A stretch of 64,000 bases of DNA from Methylibium sp035476815 (GCA_035476815.1 DATILD010000103.1:32696-96695); one strand, 5' to 3'; counted from the first letter of the stretch, positions 47,266 through 56,325 are shown. Translations and numbers: made by a program. Notes: generated by a model from the letters alone, not told the origin.

Positions 47266-49810
47266 GTGAGCGCCGTGCCCACCTCCCTGCCGATGCGCTT
47301 CGGCCGCTTCGAGCTGCAGCCGCTCGAGCGCCGGCTGCTGGTCGACGGCCAGCCCGCGCCGCTCGGCGCCCGCGCGATGGACGTGCTGCTCGAACTGGCC
47401 AGCCGCCCCGGCGAGCTGCTCACCAAGCAGCAGCTGCTCGACCAGGTCTGGCCCGGCGTGGTGGTCGAGGAGAACAACATCGCCGCGCAGGTGAGCGCGC
47501 TGCGCAAGGTGCTCGGCGGCGCGGTGATCGCGACCATCCCGGGCCGCGGCTACCGCTTCACCGCGCGGCCCGAGGCGCTGCAGCCGGCCGGCGCGGCGCT
47601 GCCGCAGGCCGCCAACGCGGCCTCGCTGCCGCCGATCCGCACCAACCTGCCGCGCAACCTGACGGCGCTGCGCGGCCGCGTCGAGGACCTGGCCGCGCTC
47701 GGCGCGCTGGTCGACCAGCATGCGCTGGTCACCATCGTCGGGGCCGGCGGCATCGGCAAGACGCTGCTGTCGCAGCACCTGCTCGCCGCGCGCCGCGACG
47801 CCTACCCGCATGGCGTGTGCTGGGTCGAGCTGGTCAACGTGGCCGATGGGGACGCGCTGCCGGCCACCATCGCCGCGGCGCTGGCCGTGCGGCTGGGCGA
47901 CGGCGCGCCGCTGGCCGCGCTGTGCACGACGATGGCGCCGCTGGCGATGCTGGTCGTGCTCGACAACGCCGAGCACCTGCTCGACGCCGTCGCGCCGGCG
48001 GCCGAGGCGCTGCTCGGCGCCGCGCCGGGGCTGCGGCTGGTGGTCACCAGCCAGGCGCCGCTGGGGCTGGCGGCCGAGCGGGTCTACCGCATCGGCCCGC
48101 TGGCGGTGCCGCAGGGCCCGCTGCCGGCGGCCCGGGCGCTGGAGTTCAGCGCCGTCGCGCTGTTCGCCGAGCGCGCCGGCGGTGATCGAGCTGTGCCGCG
48201 CGCTCGACGGCCTGGCGCTGGCGATCGAACTGGCCGCGGCGCGCGCGCCGGTGCTGGGCGTGCAGCGGCTGGCCAGTTCGATGCAGGACCGGCTGAGGGT
48301 GCTGACCACCAGCCGCAACCGCTCGGCGCCGGCACGCCAGCAGACGCTGCGCGCCGCGCTGGAATGGAGCCACGGCCTGCTCGAGCCGCGCGAGCAGCGG
48401 GTGTTCCGGCGGCTCGCGGTGTTCGCCGGCAGCGCTTCGCTCGAGATGATCCAGCAGGTGGTCGCCGACGCGGCGATCGACGAATGGGAGGTGCTCGACA
48501 GCCTGGCGGTGCTGGTCGACCGCTCGCTGGTCGCGGTGCTCGGCGAGGACGACCGCGTGCCGCGCTACCGGCTGCTGGAGTCGCCGCGCGCCTACGCGCT
48601 GGAGCGGCTGGCCGAGGCCGGCGAACTCGACGCGCTGCGCCGGCGCCATGCCGAGGCGATCGCCGCCTACTTCGACGCGCAGTGGGACGAGCGCTACGGC
48701 GGCCGCATCGGCGAGCGCGACTGGCTCGCCGCGCTGGCCCAGGACGCCGACAACGCCCGCGAGGCCTTCGCCTGGGCGCGCGCGACGCACGCGGCCGAGC
48801 ACGCGATGGCGATCGGCGCGACGCTGATGTTCGCGACCCCGCCCTCGTTGCGGGCCGAGCGCCTGACCCTGGCCGAGGCCTGCGAACGGCTCGTCGCCGA
48901 TGCGCCCGAGGCGGCGACGCGGCTCCAACGCCGCGCGCTGGTCGTCGCCTGCATGGCCTGCACCCACAGCCGGCCGCAGCGCGCCCGCGAGACCGCGCGG
49001 CAGCTCGAAGCGCTGGCGCGCGCAGCGGACCGCGACGAACCCGACCGCTTCGCGCTCTGCCAGGCGCTGGCCTGCTGCGCCAACCTCGCGTCGCGCACCG
49101 GCGACTGGGCCCGCGCGGCCGAGTTGCTGACCGAGCTGCGCGCGCTCGAGAACCCGGACTGGCCGCCGCAGCGTCTGGTCGTCGGCGCCGACGCCGCCTG
49201 CCATGCGTCGCAGGCCCGCCCCGGGCCGGAAGCGCGCATCGAACACCGGCTGGCCGTGCGGCACGAACTGCGCCTGCTCGCCGCGGCCGGCGGTGACACC
49301 TACCGGGTGATGGCCAACCTGATCGACGCCGAACTCTCCTGCGGCGACGTCGAAGCCGCGCTGCACGTCGGCCGGGCGCTGCTGCCGCAGCTGCGCGGCA
49401 CGCGCGACGAGCACGACCTCGCCTACACCCGGCTCAACCTCGGTGCCGCCTTGCTGACGCTGGACCGCGCCGACGAGGCCCGGCCGCTGCTGCGCCAGGC
49501 CTGGGGCCGGGCGCGGGCCTTCGAGATCGAGCCCGACGTGTCGGCCTACCTCGCGCTGAGCGCGGCCCTCGAGGGCCGGCCCGAGGCGGCGGCGCGGATC
49601 ATGGGCTTTTCGGAGGCCGGCTTCTCGCGCGACGGCGGCGGCCATGCGTGCCAGCCGAACGAGGCGGCCGCGCTGCGAAGGGTGCGCGCGATGGTCGAGG
49701 CGGCCGTGGGCGCGGCGCGGGTCGCGCTGTTGGCCAACGAGGGGAGCTTGATGCGCGGCGACGAGGTCGCGGCGCTGGCGTTCGGGGGGGAGGCCGGGGC
49801 GGTCGGGTGA
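47266..49810 (+). pseudogene. Winged-helix/NTPase transcriptional regulator, frameshifted
   Basis: The reading frame starts at a GTG (47266) after CGAGGAG and encodes an OmpR-type winged helix (FGRFELQPLERRLLVDGQ through ATIPGRGYRFTARP) and an NB-ARC/AAA NTPase with P-loop IVGAGGIGKTLLSQHL and LVVLDNAEHLLDA. After FAERA (about 48177) the frame is lost. The homologous continuation VIELCRALDGLALAIELAAA is in the +1 frame and runs to 49810 with helical TPR-like repeats. Relatives have about 14 more residues at this point, so a small deletion plus frameshift is likely. It is either a broken gene or a sequencing/assembly artefact. Confidence 0.75.
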
Positions 49811-49950
49811 GCCTGTTCGGGTTTCACCACGGCCCACGCGGGCGGCCTGCTCGCTGGCCTATCGGGTTGGGCGCGGCGACCACGAGCACCTTCGCAGTTC
49901 AATCCTCCACTAAGGTCGTCGGGAAGATGCAAGGCGTCGCTCGCACGACC

Positions 49951-50808
49951 TCAGCGCAGGTCAATGAATACGCGCACGAGGTCGCCGCGGAACCGCTCGC
50001 CGTAGACAGTGAATGTTCCATCGCCGTAGACGGTCCTGAGGCAGATGCCCGCGCCAGGATTGCCGTTCCCAAACTTCAGTGCTCCGTACCCGGGTGGCGT
50101 GGAGGTCGCTGCGAACGCCCCAGGCATGGAGAAGTTGAGTTCGCGGGCGACCTCGATCTTGCGCATTTCTCCGGTCTTGATGAGAGCGTTTGGCGTGGCG
50201 GTGTGGCCTGGCAGGGGTTCGTCAAAGCGAGTGAAATCTTCGCCATGGACGTAGACCCTGTTCGAAGGTTCGTGGATGTAGCGACGGTCGTCGACGAACG
50301 GCTCATCTCTGTTCCACTCGGACTGGACATACATCGGGTCTGCGATCAACACGGAAGCCGAGTCAACGAAGAACTCTCCCAATTCCTCCAGCGTTACCTC
50401 TTCCTCTGGAATCGGTAACTCGACTTGAGACTCAGTGTCGTAGTAGGTAAGAGCGCGCCCGAAATATACCGTCTGCTCCAACTGCGCTCTTAGTCGCTCG
50501 ACTTCGCGAGTTCGCATGCTGATCGTCTTTGTATGGGTTTCGTGATCTGCACTCAAGCGTTGGATCTCATCCTCGCGAAGGCGGATGCGCTTTGACAGAA
50601 CATCTTCGATGAACTCAGGAGTCTTCTTCTCGAAGTCAGCCGCCTTGTCCTTCCAAAACGCCAAAGACTTCTCCAGTACCTTGAGTTGCTCGTCCTTGAC
50701 TTCGAGCATCGACCGTACGTTTTTCACATAGGCGACGTATATCCAGCCAGCAACCGCCACGGCAGCTGCATTTGCGCCAAGTTGAAAGTAGGTGATGAGT
50801 TCGTTCAT
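49951..50808 (-). CDS. Membrane-anchored coiled-coil protein, second gene of the low-GC unit
   Basis: A 285-residue protein with one N-terminal membrane helix (ANAAAVAVAGWIYVAYV), a coiled coil (about residues 34-105; VKDEQLKVLEKSLAFWKDKA) and a C-terminal globular domain. The segments FFVDSASVLIADPMYVQSEW and RTVYGDGTFTVYGERFRGDL resemble the GDG-YPVY-type beta-rich domains seen in DUF4241-like proteins; this similarity is tentative. Base composition is well below the neighbours. It follows the Abi_C-type gene by 130 bp on the same strand. No strong Shine-Dalgarno is visible. Function unknown; a membrane-associated effector or partner is conceivable. Confidence 0.6.
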   Translation of the reverse strand: MNELITYFQLGANAAAVAVAGWIYVAYVKNVRSMLEVKDEQLKVLEKSLAFWKDKAADFEKKTPEFIEDVLSKRIRLREDEIQRLSADHETHTKTISMRTREVERLRAQLEQTVYFGRALTYYDTESQVELPIPEEEVTLEELGEFFVDSASVLIADPMYVQSEWNRDEPFVDDRRYIHEPSNRVYVHGEDFTRFDEPLPGHTATPNALIKTGEMRKIEVARELNFSMPGAFAATSTPPGYGALKFGNGNPGAGICLRTVYGDGTFTVYGERFRGDLVRVFIDLR

Positions 50809-50938
50809 GAGTTCGACTGCGGTCGGGGGTGTTGCGACGCCCAACGTTGGCGATGAGCGGCAACTGTAGGCACGCGAAGCGCACCGGAAGTTGGGAACTT
50901 GCACCGCCTCAATTGACACACGGTTGTAGGCCTCAGCT

Positions 50939-51706
50939 TCACTCGCCGGCCTTTGTACGGACGTAGTGAAAGAGAGTTCGGACTGCATTGACCATTAGGA
51001 GTGCTTCCGCCTCGCCGAGTAGTCCTTGATTCGGATGGGCAACGCTGGCGTTGTTCCTGATGGTATTCAGAGCGTCAACGACGGAGGCAAATCCACTCAG
51101 TACGCGTGCGATGTCGTGGTCTTGAGACCCCAGGTTCTGGAGCGCAGGATGCTGCGTACGGAGCAACTTGAAGAGCGCGGGCAATGATGCTGCTTCGGGA
51201 GGCCCGAGTGAGGCGCGTTCGCACAAGGAACGGAAGTAGCCGTGAAGAGCCGTGTGCAGGCGATCCACGCAACTGATGGGTCCAGAAGTTCGTAGTAGCG
51301 TGTCCGAGTCAATGAGCGCGCGAGCAACTACGTCCGGTGCGGAAAGAGCGACCGCCGACACAGGAGCTACATGACCTGTTCCGATACCGATGCGATGAAG
51401 AATGTTTGCGCAATCACGCTCAACGTCCGGCTGCACCTTTGGGTGAGTCACCAATGCTTGGAAGGCACTGATCTTCTCCTCGGAGAAACGCCTCAGAACT
51501 TCGAAGACGCAAGACCCATAGTCATCGTCACCCCAGTTCAGACTTCGGAGCAACCGCTTGTGGTGCAGCAGATAGTCTTGTGTACCTGTCGCATAGGCAA
51601 GCTGAGTCCAGTCGGCTTCAGTGAAATGCTCGATGATCGATTTTTGGACGGCGATGACGACCTTGCCAACTTCCTTGGCATCGTCGAAAAGGTCGATGAA
51701 TGGCAT
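50939..51706 (-). CDS. Abortive-infection-family protein (Abi_C-like domain)
   Basis: A 255-residue protein. Residues about 1-130 (MPFIDLFDDAKEVGKVVIAV, then helices) match nothing I know. The C-terminal half (about 140-255) has the Abi_C pattern: CVDRLHTALHGYFRSLCERA, an ALFKLLR helix, VLSGFASVVDALNTIRNNAS, a VAHPN turn and a final helix AEALLMVNAVRTLFHYVRTK. This domain occurs in proteins linked to abortive phage infection. The ATG at 51706 is chosen because a promoter with predicted start near 51733 lies just upstream; a longer frame to 51763 would cross it. Lower GC suggests horizontal acquisition. Confidence 0.7.
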   Translation of the reverse strand: MPFIDLFDDAKEVGKVVIAVQKSIIEHFTEADWTQLAYATGTQDYLLHHKRLLRSLNWGDDDYGSCVFEVLRRFSEEKISAFQALVTHPKVQPDVERDCANILHRIGIGTGHVAPVSAVALSAPDVVARALIDSDTLLRTSGPISCVDRLHTALHGYFRSLCERASLGPPEAASLPALFKLLRTQHPALQNLGSQDHDIARVLSGFASVVDALNTIRNNASVAHPNQGLLGEAEALLMVNAVRTLFHYVRTKAGE

Positions 51707-51739
51707 TCCTGAGGCCGAACTTGGATGTAGACGGCAGCG

Positions 51740-51768
51740 ACGGTAGGGAGTGGTGACGCACAAGTCAA
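51740..51768 (-). promoter_or_regulatory. Sigma-70-like promoter of the Abi-type unit
   Basis: On the minus strand TTGACT (51768-51763) and TACCGT (51745-51740) are separated by 17 bp. The predicted start near 51733 leaves a leader of about 27 nt before the ATG at 51706, with AGGA adjacent to the start. Confidence 0.6.
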
Positions 51769-51904
51769 TCCCCGTGCGAACCCAGAAAGGAAGGGTCGCC
51801 CTATGGGCACGCCCCTTCCACGACAGGATGACACGGTGCCTTGTCAGGCCTCATGCTGACAGCACGCATCGCACGGCCGGCGGCGTGCCCTTGCACACCA
51901 CGCC

Positions 51905-52915
51905 CTAGCCGCGCGCCTCCAGCCGCAGCCGCCCGCCCGCCGCGTCCAGGGTGCGGTTCAGCAGCCCGGCCGCCGCATAGATCGCGTCGATCGTCGGCGT
52001 CGGCGTCTCGGTGATCTTGCCGAGCTCGACCACGCTGCCGACCAGCGCCTCGAGCTCGAGCGCTCGGCCCTGCTCGACATCCTGCAGCATCGAGGTCTTG
52101 TGCGCACCCACGGCCTCGGCACCGGCGATGCGCTGGTCGAGCGAGACCTTGAAAGCGACGCCGAGCTTCTCGCCCACCGCCTGCGCCTCGCGCATCATCT
52201 GCGCGGCCAGCTCACGGCCCTGCGGGTCGCGGCAGATAGCTTCGAGCGTGGCATGGGTCAGCGCGCTGATCGGGTTGAAGCTCAGGTTGCCCCACAGCTT
52301 GACCCAGATCTCGCTGCGGATGTCCTTGCTGACGGGGCTCTTGAAGCCGGCGCGGATCATCGCCTGCGACAGCGCCTCGATGCGCGGCGTGCGCTGGCCG
52401 TCGGGCTCGCCGAGCGTGAAGCGGTTGCCCTCGATGACCTTCACGACACCGGGCTCCACCAGCTCGGCCGCCGGGTAGACGATGCTGCCGATCACGCGCT
52501 CGGGCTCGATGTGCCGGGCCAGCAGCCCGCCCGGGTCGACGCTCTCGAGCCGGCGGCCCTCGTAGGGGCCGGCGAGCTTGTGGAAGTACCACCAGGGCAC
52601 GCCGTTGATCATGGTCACGACCATGGTCTCGGGCCCGAACAGCGCGCGCAGGCCGGGCAGCAGGTCCTTGACCTGGTGCGCCTTGACGGTCAGCAGCACG
52701 GCGTCCTGCGGGCCGGCGGTGGCCATGTCCTGCACGGCCTTGGCGGTCGGGGCGTGCTGCTCGCTGCCGTCCTCGAGGATCAGCTTGAAACCCTGGGCGT
52801 TGATCGCCGCGAGGTTCTTGTTGCGGGCGATGAAGGTGACGTCCTCGCCGGCGATCGCGAGCTTGGCGCCCAGGTAGCCGCCAATGGCGCCAGCGCCAAC
52901 GATGGCGATCTTCAT
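51905..52915 (-). CDS. PanE/ApbA-family 2-dehydropantoate 2-reductase
   Basis: An NADPH-dependent reductase of the ketopantoate reductase family. The 336-residue protein begins with the dinucleotide-binding MKIAIVGAGAIGGYLGAKLA. It has VLLTVKAHQVKDLLPGL and the catalytic-region sequences SDIRSE-type (KDIRSEIWVKLWGNLSFNPI). It could serve pantothenate synthesis, but its place after a tct transporter suggests a catabolic 2-oxo-acid reductase instead. The ATG at 52915 overlaps the stop of a 12-codon duplicate of its own start region. Confidence 0.85.
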   Translation of the reverse strand: MKIAIVGAGAIGGYLGAKLAIAGEDVTFIARNKNLAAINAQGFKLILEDGSEQHAPTAKAVQDMATAGPQDAVLLTVKAHQVKDLLPGLRALFGPETMVVTMINGVPWWYFHKLAGPYEGRRLESVDPGGLLARHIEPERVIGSIVYPAAELVEPGVVKVIEGNRFTLGEPDGQRTPRIEALSQAMIRAGFKSPVSKDIRSEIWVKLWGNLSFNPISALTHATLEAICRDPQGRELAAQMMREAQAVGEKLGVAFKVSLDQRIAGAEAVGAHKTSMLQDVEQGRALELEALVGSVVELGKITETPTPTIDAIYAAAGLLNRTLDAAGGRLRLEARG

Positions 52916-52950
52916 AGGACCTCGCCGGCGCCCACGATGGCGATCTTCAT
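52912..52950 (-). repeat. Duplicated panE start region (12-codon mini-ORF)
   Basis: Between tctA and panE a mini-ORF MKIAIVGAGEVL copies the first nine codons of panE (MKIAIVGAG) almost base for base. Its ATG overlaps the tctA stop (ATGA) and its stop overlaps the panE ATG (ATGA). The two copies differ at only two silent positions over the 27 bp of the nine codons. Confidence 0.75.
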
Positions 52951-54461
52951 GCCGCGCTCGCGCGGTGCTCGCGCGCCCTGGCCCAGGACTTCATCGCACC
53001 CCACAGCGGCCACAACAGCAGCACGACGGCCAGCGAGGCGATGCCGCCGACCAGGCCGTTGGACCAGAAGATGCTGAGGCTGCCGTCGGATAACAGCATC
53101 GCCTGCCGGAAGCTCGACTCCGCGCCCTTGCCCAGCACCAGCGCCAGCACCAGCGGCGCGAGCGGGTACTTGAGCTTCTTGAACAGGTAGCCGAACACGC
53201 CGAACACCAGCATCATCACCACGTCGAACATCGCATTGTTGACCGTGTAGGCGCCGATCGCGCACACCACGATGATGACCGGCGCGATGATCGAGAACGG
53301 AATCCTCAGGATCGCCGCCCACCACGGCACCGTGGTCAGCACCACGATCAGGCCGACGATGTTGCCCAGGTACATCGACGCGATCAGGCCCCAGACGAAG
53401 TCCTTCTGTTCGACGAACAGCATCGGCCCGGGCTGCAGGCCCCAGATCAGCAGGCCGCCGAGCAGCACCGCGGCGGTGGGCGAGCCCGGCACGCCGAGCG
53501 TCAGCATCGGCAGCAGCGCCGCGGTGCCGGCCGCATGCGCGGCGGTCTCGGGCGCGACCACGCCCTCGATGTCGCCCTTGCCGAAGCCCTGCGGGTTCTT
53601 GGACATGCGCTGCGCCACGCCGTAGCTCATGAACGAGGCCGGCGTCGCGCCGCCGGGCGTGATGCCCATCCAGCAGCCGATCGCGGTGCCGCGCAGGAAG
53701 GTCTTCCAGTAGCGCCACAGCCCGGCCCAGGTGTCGAGCACGACGCGCGGGCTGATCTTGGCGCTCTTGCCCTTGAAGGCCAGGCCCTCCTCCATCGTCA
53801 GCAGGATCTCGCCGATGCCGAACAGGCCGATCACCGCGATCAGGAAGTCGAAGCCCTTGAGCAGCTCGGTGCTGCCGAAGGTCATGCGCAGCTGGCCGGT
53901 CACGTTGTCCAGGCCCACGCAGGCGAGCGCGAAGCCCAGCATCATGGCCGCGATCACCTTGGCCGCCGGCTCCTTGCTCATGCCGACGAAGCTGCAGAAG
54001 GTCAGCAGGTAGACCGAGAAGAACTCCGCCGGCCCGAACTTGAGCGCGAACTTCGCCAGCCACGGCGCCAGGAAGGTGATCAGGATCACCGCGAACAGCG
54101 CGCCGACGAAGCTGGACGTGAAGGCCGCCGTCAGCGCCTGCGCCGCCTTGCCCTGCTGGGCCATCGGGTAGCCGTCGAAGGTGGTCGCGACGCTCCAGGG
54201 CTCGCCGGGGATGTTGAACAGGATCGAGGTGATCGCCCCGCCGAACAGGGCGCCCCAGTAGATGCAGCTCAGCATGATGATCGCCGAGGTCGGGTCCATG
54301 CTGAAGGTCAGCGGCAGCAGGATCGCGATGCCGTTGGCGCCGCCCAGCCCGGGCAGCACGCCGATCAGCACGCCCAGCGTGATGCCGACCAGCATGAACA
54401 GCATGTTCTTGGCCGTCAGGGCGACGGCGAAGCCATGCATCAGGTTGTTGATTTCTTCCAT
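52947..54461 (-). CDS. tctA: TctA, large membrane subunit of a tripartite tricarboxylate transporter
   Basis: The transport channel of a TTT-family importer. The 504-residue protein has about eleven helices and the family sequences GVLIGVLPGLGGANGIAILL, SCIYWGALFGGAITSILFNI, GMSKEPAAKVIAAMMLGF and TPGGATPASFMSYGVAQRMS. A GTG lies one codon upstream as an alternative start. It follows tctB after 84 bp containing a GC-rich repeat and precedes panE-like. Confidence 0.94.
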   Translation of the reverse strand: MEEINNLMHGFAVALTAKNMLFMLVGITLGVLIGVLPGLGGANGIAILLPLTFSMDPTSAIIMLSCIYWGALFGGAITSILFNIPGEPWSVATTFDGYPMAQQGKAAQALTAAFTSSFVGALFAVILITFLAPWLAKFALKFGPAEFFSVYLLTFCSFVGMSKEPAAKVIAAMMLGFALACVGLDNVTGQLRMTFGSTELLKGFDFLIAVIGLFGIGEILLTMEEGLAFKGKSAKISPRVVLDTWAGLWRYWKTFLRGTAIGCWMGITPGGATPASFMSYGVAQRMSKNPQGFGKGDIEGVVAPETAAHAAGTAALLPMLTLGVPGSPTAAVLLGGLLIWGLQPGPMLFVEQKDFVWGLIASMYLGNIVGLIVVLTTVPWWAAILRIPFSIIAPVIIVVCAIGAYTVNNAMFDVVMMLVFGVFGYLFKKLKYPLAPLVLALVLGKGAESSFRQAMLLSDGSLSIFWSNGLVGGIASLAVVLLLWPLWGAMKSWARAREHRASAA

Positions 54462-54469
54462 CACTCAGA

Positions 54470-54541
54470 CGGCGAAGGGCCGCCCCGAGGCGGCTGAGCG
54501 CCCCCTCGGGGGGCAGGAGCGAAGCGACGTGGGGGCGGTCA
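54470..54541 (-). repeat. GC-rich intergenic repeat between tctB and tctA
   Basis: The gap holds GCCGCCCCGAGGCGGC and CCCCCTCGGGGGG hairpins and a GAAGCGACGTGGGGGCGG tail. The tail and central hairpin resemble the element at 55105-55175, suggesting a second repeat family. No T-tract. Confidence 0.5.
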
Positions 54542-54545
54542 TCCC

Positions 54546-55046
54546 TCAGAGTCCCAGCAGCCCTTCGATCGGGCCCTTCGGCAGCGGCACCAGGAACCAG
54601 CGCTCGAAGACGAAGAAGAAGGCCAGCGGCACGCCGATCCCGACGGTGGCGCACAGCGGCCAGCCGAACTTGCCGTGGCGCCGCATGAAGTAGCCGATCA
54701 GCGCGAACGAGGCCACGTAGATGCCCAGCAGCCAGATCGCGCCGACGTAGACGGTCATCGGCAGCAGCATCGCCAGCACCAGCGCGAGCTGCTCGCGCTC
54801 GGCGAACACCGGGCTCGCCTGGTGCCAGGCCATCAGCGAGCGCACCAGCACCCAGCCGCTGGAGCCGGCCAGCATCAGCCCGATGTAGAAGGGAAAGTAG
54901 CCCGAGCGCGGGCCGTCGTCGGCCCAGCCGATGCCGACGCGCAGGCTGTCGGCGATCACCAGGCCGGCCAGCGCCAGCAGGAAGGCCGCCACGGCCAGCT
55001 CGGGCCAGCGCGTGCCGACGGCCCGGTTGGAAGACTCTGAGTTCAT
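54546..55046 (-). CDS. tctB: TctB, small membrane subunit of the transporter
   Basis: A 166-residue protein with four hydrophobic helices (ELAVAAFLLALAGLVIADSL; YFPFYIGLMLAGSSGWVLVR; LALVLAMLLPMTVYVGAIWL; CATVGIGVPLAFFFVFERWF), the usual layout of TctB. The Gly-Pro-rich GWADDGPRSGYFPF segment matches family members. It lies between tctC and tctA in the transporter operon. Confidence 0.88.
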   Translation of the reverse strand: MNSESSNRAVGTRWPELAVAAFLLALAGLVIADSLRVGIGWADDGPRSGYFPFYIGLMLAGSSGWVLVRSLMAWHQASPVFAEREQLALVLAMLLPMTVYVGAIWLLGIYVASFALIGYFMRRHGKFGWPLCATVGIGVPLAFFFVFERWFLVPLPKGPIEGLLGL

Positions 55047-55104
55047 AGGTGTCAATTCAAGAGCGCCGGCCGACGCACCGATCGCATTCGCCAGCAGCCG
55101 CCAC

Positions 55105-55175
55105 GGGCCGGCTCCGCCGGCCCGTTAGCGGCGCCCCCTGGAGGGGGAGCGGCGCAGCCGCAACGGGGGTGGTCG
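55105..55175 (-). repeat. GC-rich intergenic repeat between tctC and tctB
   Basis: A perfect hairpin GGGCCGGC-TCC-GCCGGCCC (55105-55123) is followed by GCGCCCCCTGGAGGGGG and a CGCAACGGGGGTGG tail. The second part resembles 54470-54541. No T-tract. Confidence 0.5.
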
Positions 55176-56183
55176 TCACTGGGCCAGGAAGCCCGCTTCC
55201 TTCATCAGCACGCGGTGCATCTGCTCGGTCTTGCCCAGCCAGTTGAAGTAGTCCTGGCCGGTCATGAAGGTCTGGTTGAAGGCGCCCTTCTCCATGAACT
55301 CCTTCCACTCGGGCAGCGCACGGACCTTCTTGAACAGCTCGATGTAGAAGTCCACCTGCTCCTGCGTGACGCCGGGGGCCATGAAGATGCCGCGCAGCAT
55401 CAGGTAGTCGACCGGCAGGCCGGCCGAGCTGCAGGTCGGCAGGTCGCCCCAGGACTGGGTCGCGGTCAGCTTGGTCTTGTAGGGCATCGCCTGCTTGTCG
55501 AACACGCACAGCGCGCGCAGCTTGCCGGCGCGCCAGTGGCTCTCGGCCTCGATCGGGTTGTTGACGGTCGAGCTGACATGGTTGCCGACGAGCTGCACCG
55601 CCACGTCGCCGCCGCCCTTGAAGGGCACGTAGGTGATCTTCTTGCCCGCCGCCTTTTCGACCAGCACGGTGATGATCTGGTCTTCCTGCTTGGAGCCGGT
55701 GCCGGCCATCTTGAAGCTGCGGTCCGGGCCGGCCTTGACGGCCTCGAAGTAGTCCTTGGCGCTCTTGTAGGGCGCGTCGGCGTTGACCCACAGCACGAAC
55801 TGGTCGAGCGCCAGCATCGCCACCGGCGTCATGTCGCGCCAGTTGAACGGCACCCCGGTCGCCAGCGGCGTGGTGAACAGGTTCGACAGCGTGATGATGA
55901 TCTTGTGCGGGTTGCCCTTGTCGCCCTTGACGTCGAGGAAGCCCTCGGCGCCCGCGCCGCCCGACTTGTTGACCACGACGATCGGCTGCTTGGTCAGGTT
56001 GTTCTTGGCCGCCACGCCCTGGATGAAGCGCGCCATCTGGTCGGCGCCGCCGCCGGTGCCGGCCGGCACGACGAATTCGATCGGCTTGCTCGGTTCCCAG
56101 GCCAGCGCCAGCGGGCTCCACAGGGCCGAGGCCAGCGCCGCCGCCGTCGCCATCCACTTCAGCTTGTATCGGTTCGTGCTCAT
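55176..56183 (-). CDS. tctC: TctC/Bug-type periplasmic solute-binding protein
   Basis: The extracytoplasmic receptor for the TTT transporter. The 335-residue protein has a signal peptide (WMATAAALASALWSPLALA) and the Bug features KPIEFVVPAGTGGGADQMAR, VVVNKSGGAGAEGFLDVKGD and FKGGGDVAVQLVGNHVSSTV. Bug proteins bind small carboxylates, sometimes aromatic or dicarboxylic acids. The ligand here is unknown. It is the first gene of the transporter set. Confidence 0.92.
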   Translation of the reverse strand: MSTNRYKLKWMATAAALASALWSPLALAWEPSKPIEFVVPAGTGGGADQMARFIQGVAAKNNLTKQPIVVVNKSGGAGAEGFLDVKGDKGNPHKIIITLSNLFTTPLATGVPFNWRDMTPVAMLALDQFVLWVNADAPYKSAKDYFEAVKAGPDRSFKMAGTGSKQEDQIITVLVEKAAGKKITYVPFKGGGDVAVQLVGNHVSSTVNNPIEAESHWRAGKLRALCVFDKQAMPYKTKLTATQSWGDLPTCSSAGLPVDYLMLRGIFMAPGVTQEQVDFYIELFKKVRALPEWKEFMEKGAFNQTFMTGQDYFNWLGKTEQMHRVLMKEAGFLAQ

Positions 56184-56325
56184 CGTGTCTCCTGTCCTTG
56201 TATGGCCGGCGGGTCGATCGGCCCGCGGACTCTAGAGAAGCCGCGCGTTCACGGCCATTCAGACTTGCTGCACCCTCGATGAAGAAACCCTGAACGCGCT
56301 ACGTACGGGTTTCCACCCGAAGGGC

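Noticed and set aside
49648..50418. A 256-codon plus-strand open frame over the membrane coiled-coil gene
   Set aside because: It is antisense to the better-supported gene, overlaps the regulator's end and shows no recognisable domain.
50820..50860. attC-like inverted repeat (GCCCAACGTTGGCG) between the two low-GC genes, hinting at an integron cassette
   Set aside because: The GTTRRRY and RYYYAAC elements are in the wrong order and spacing for an attC site, and no integrase or other cassette is present.
51707..51763. Longer start for the Abi-type gene (MCVTTPYRR)
   Set aside because: It would extend through the predicted -10 element and transcription start.
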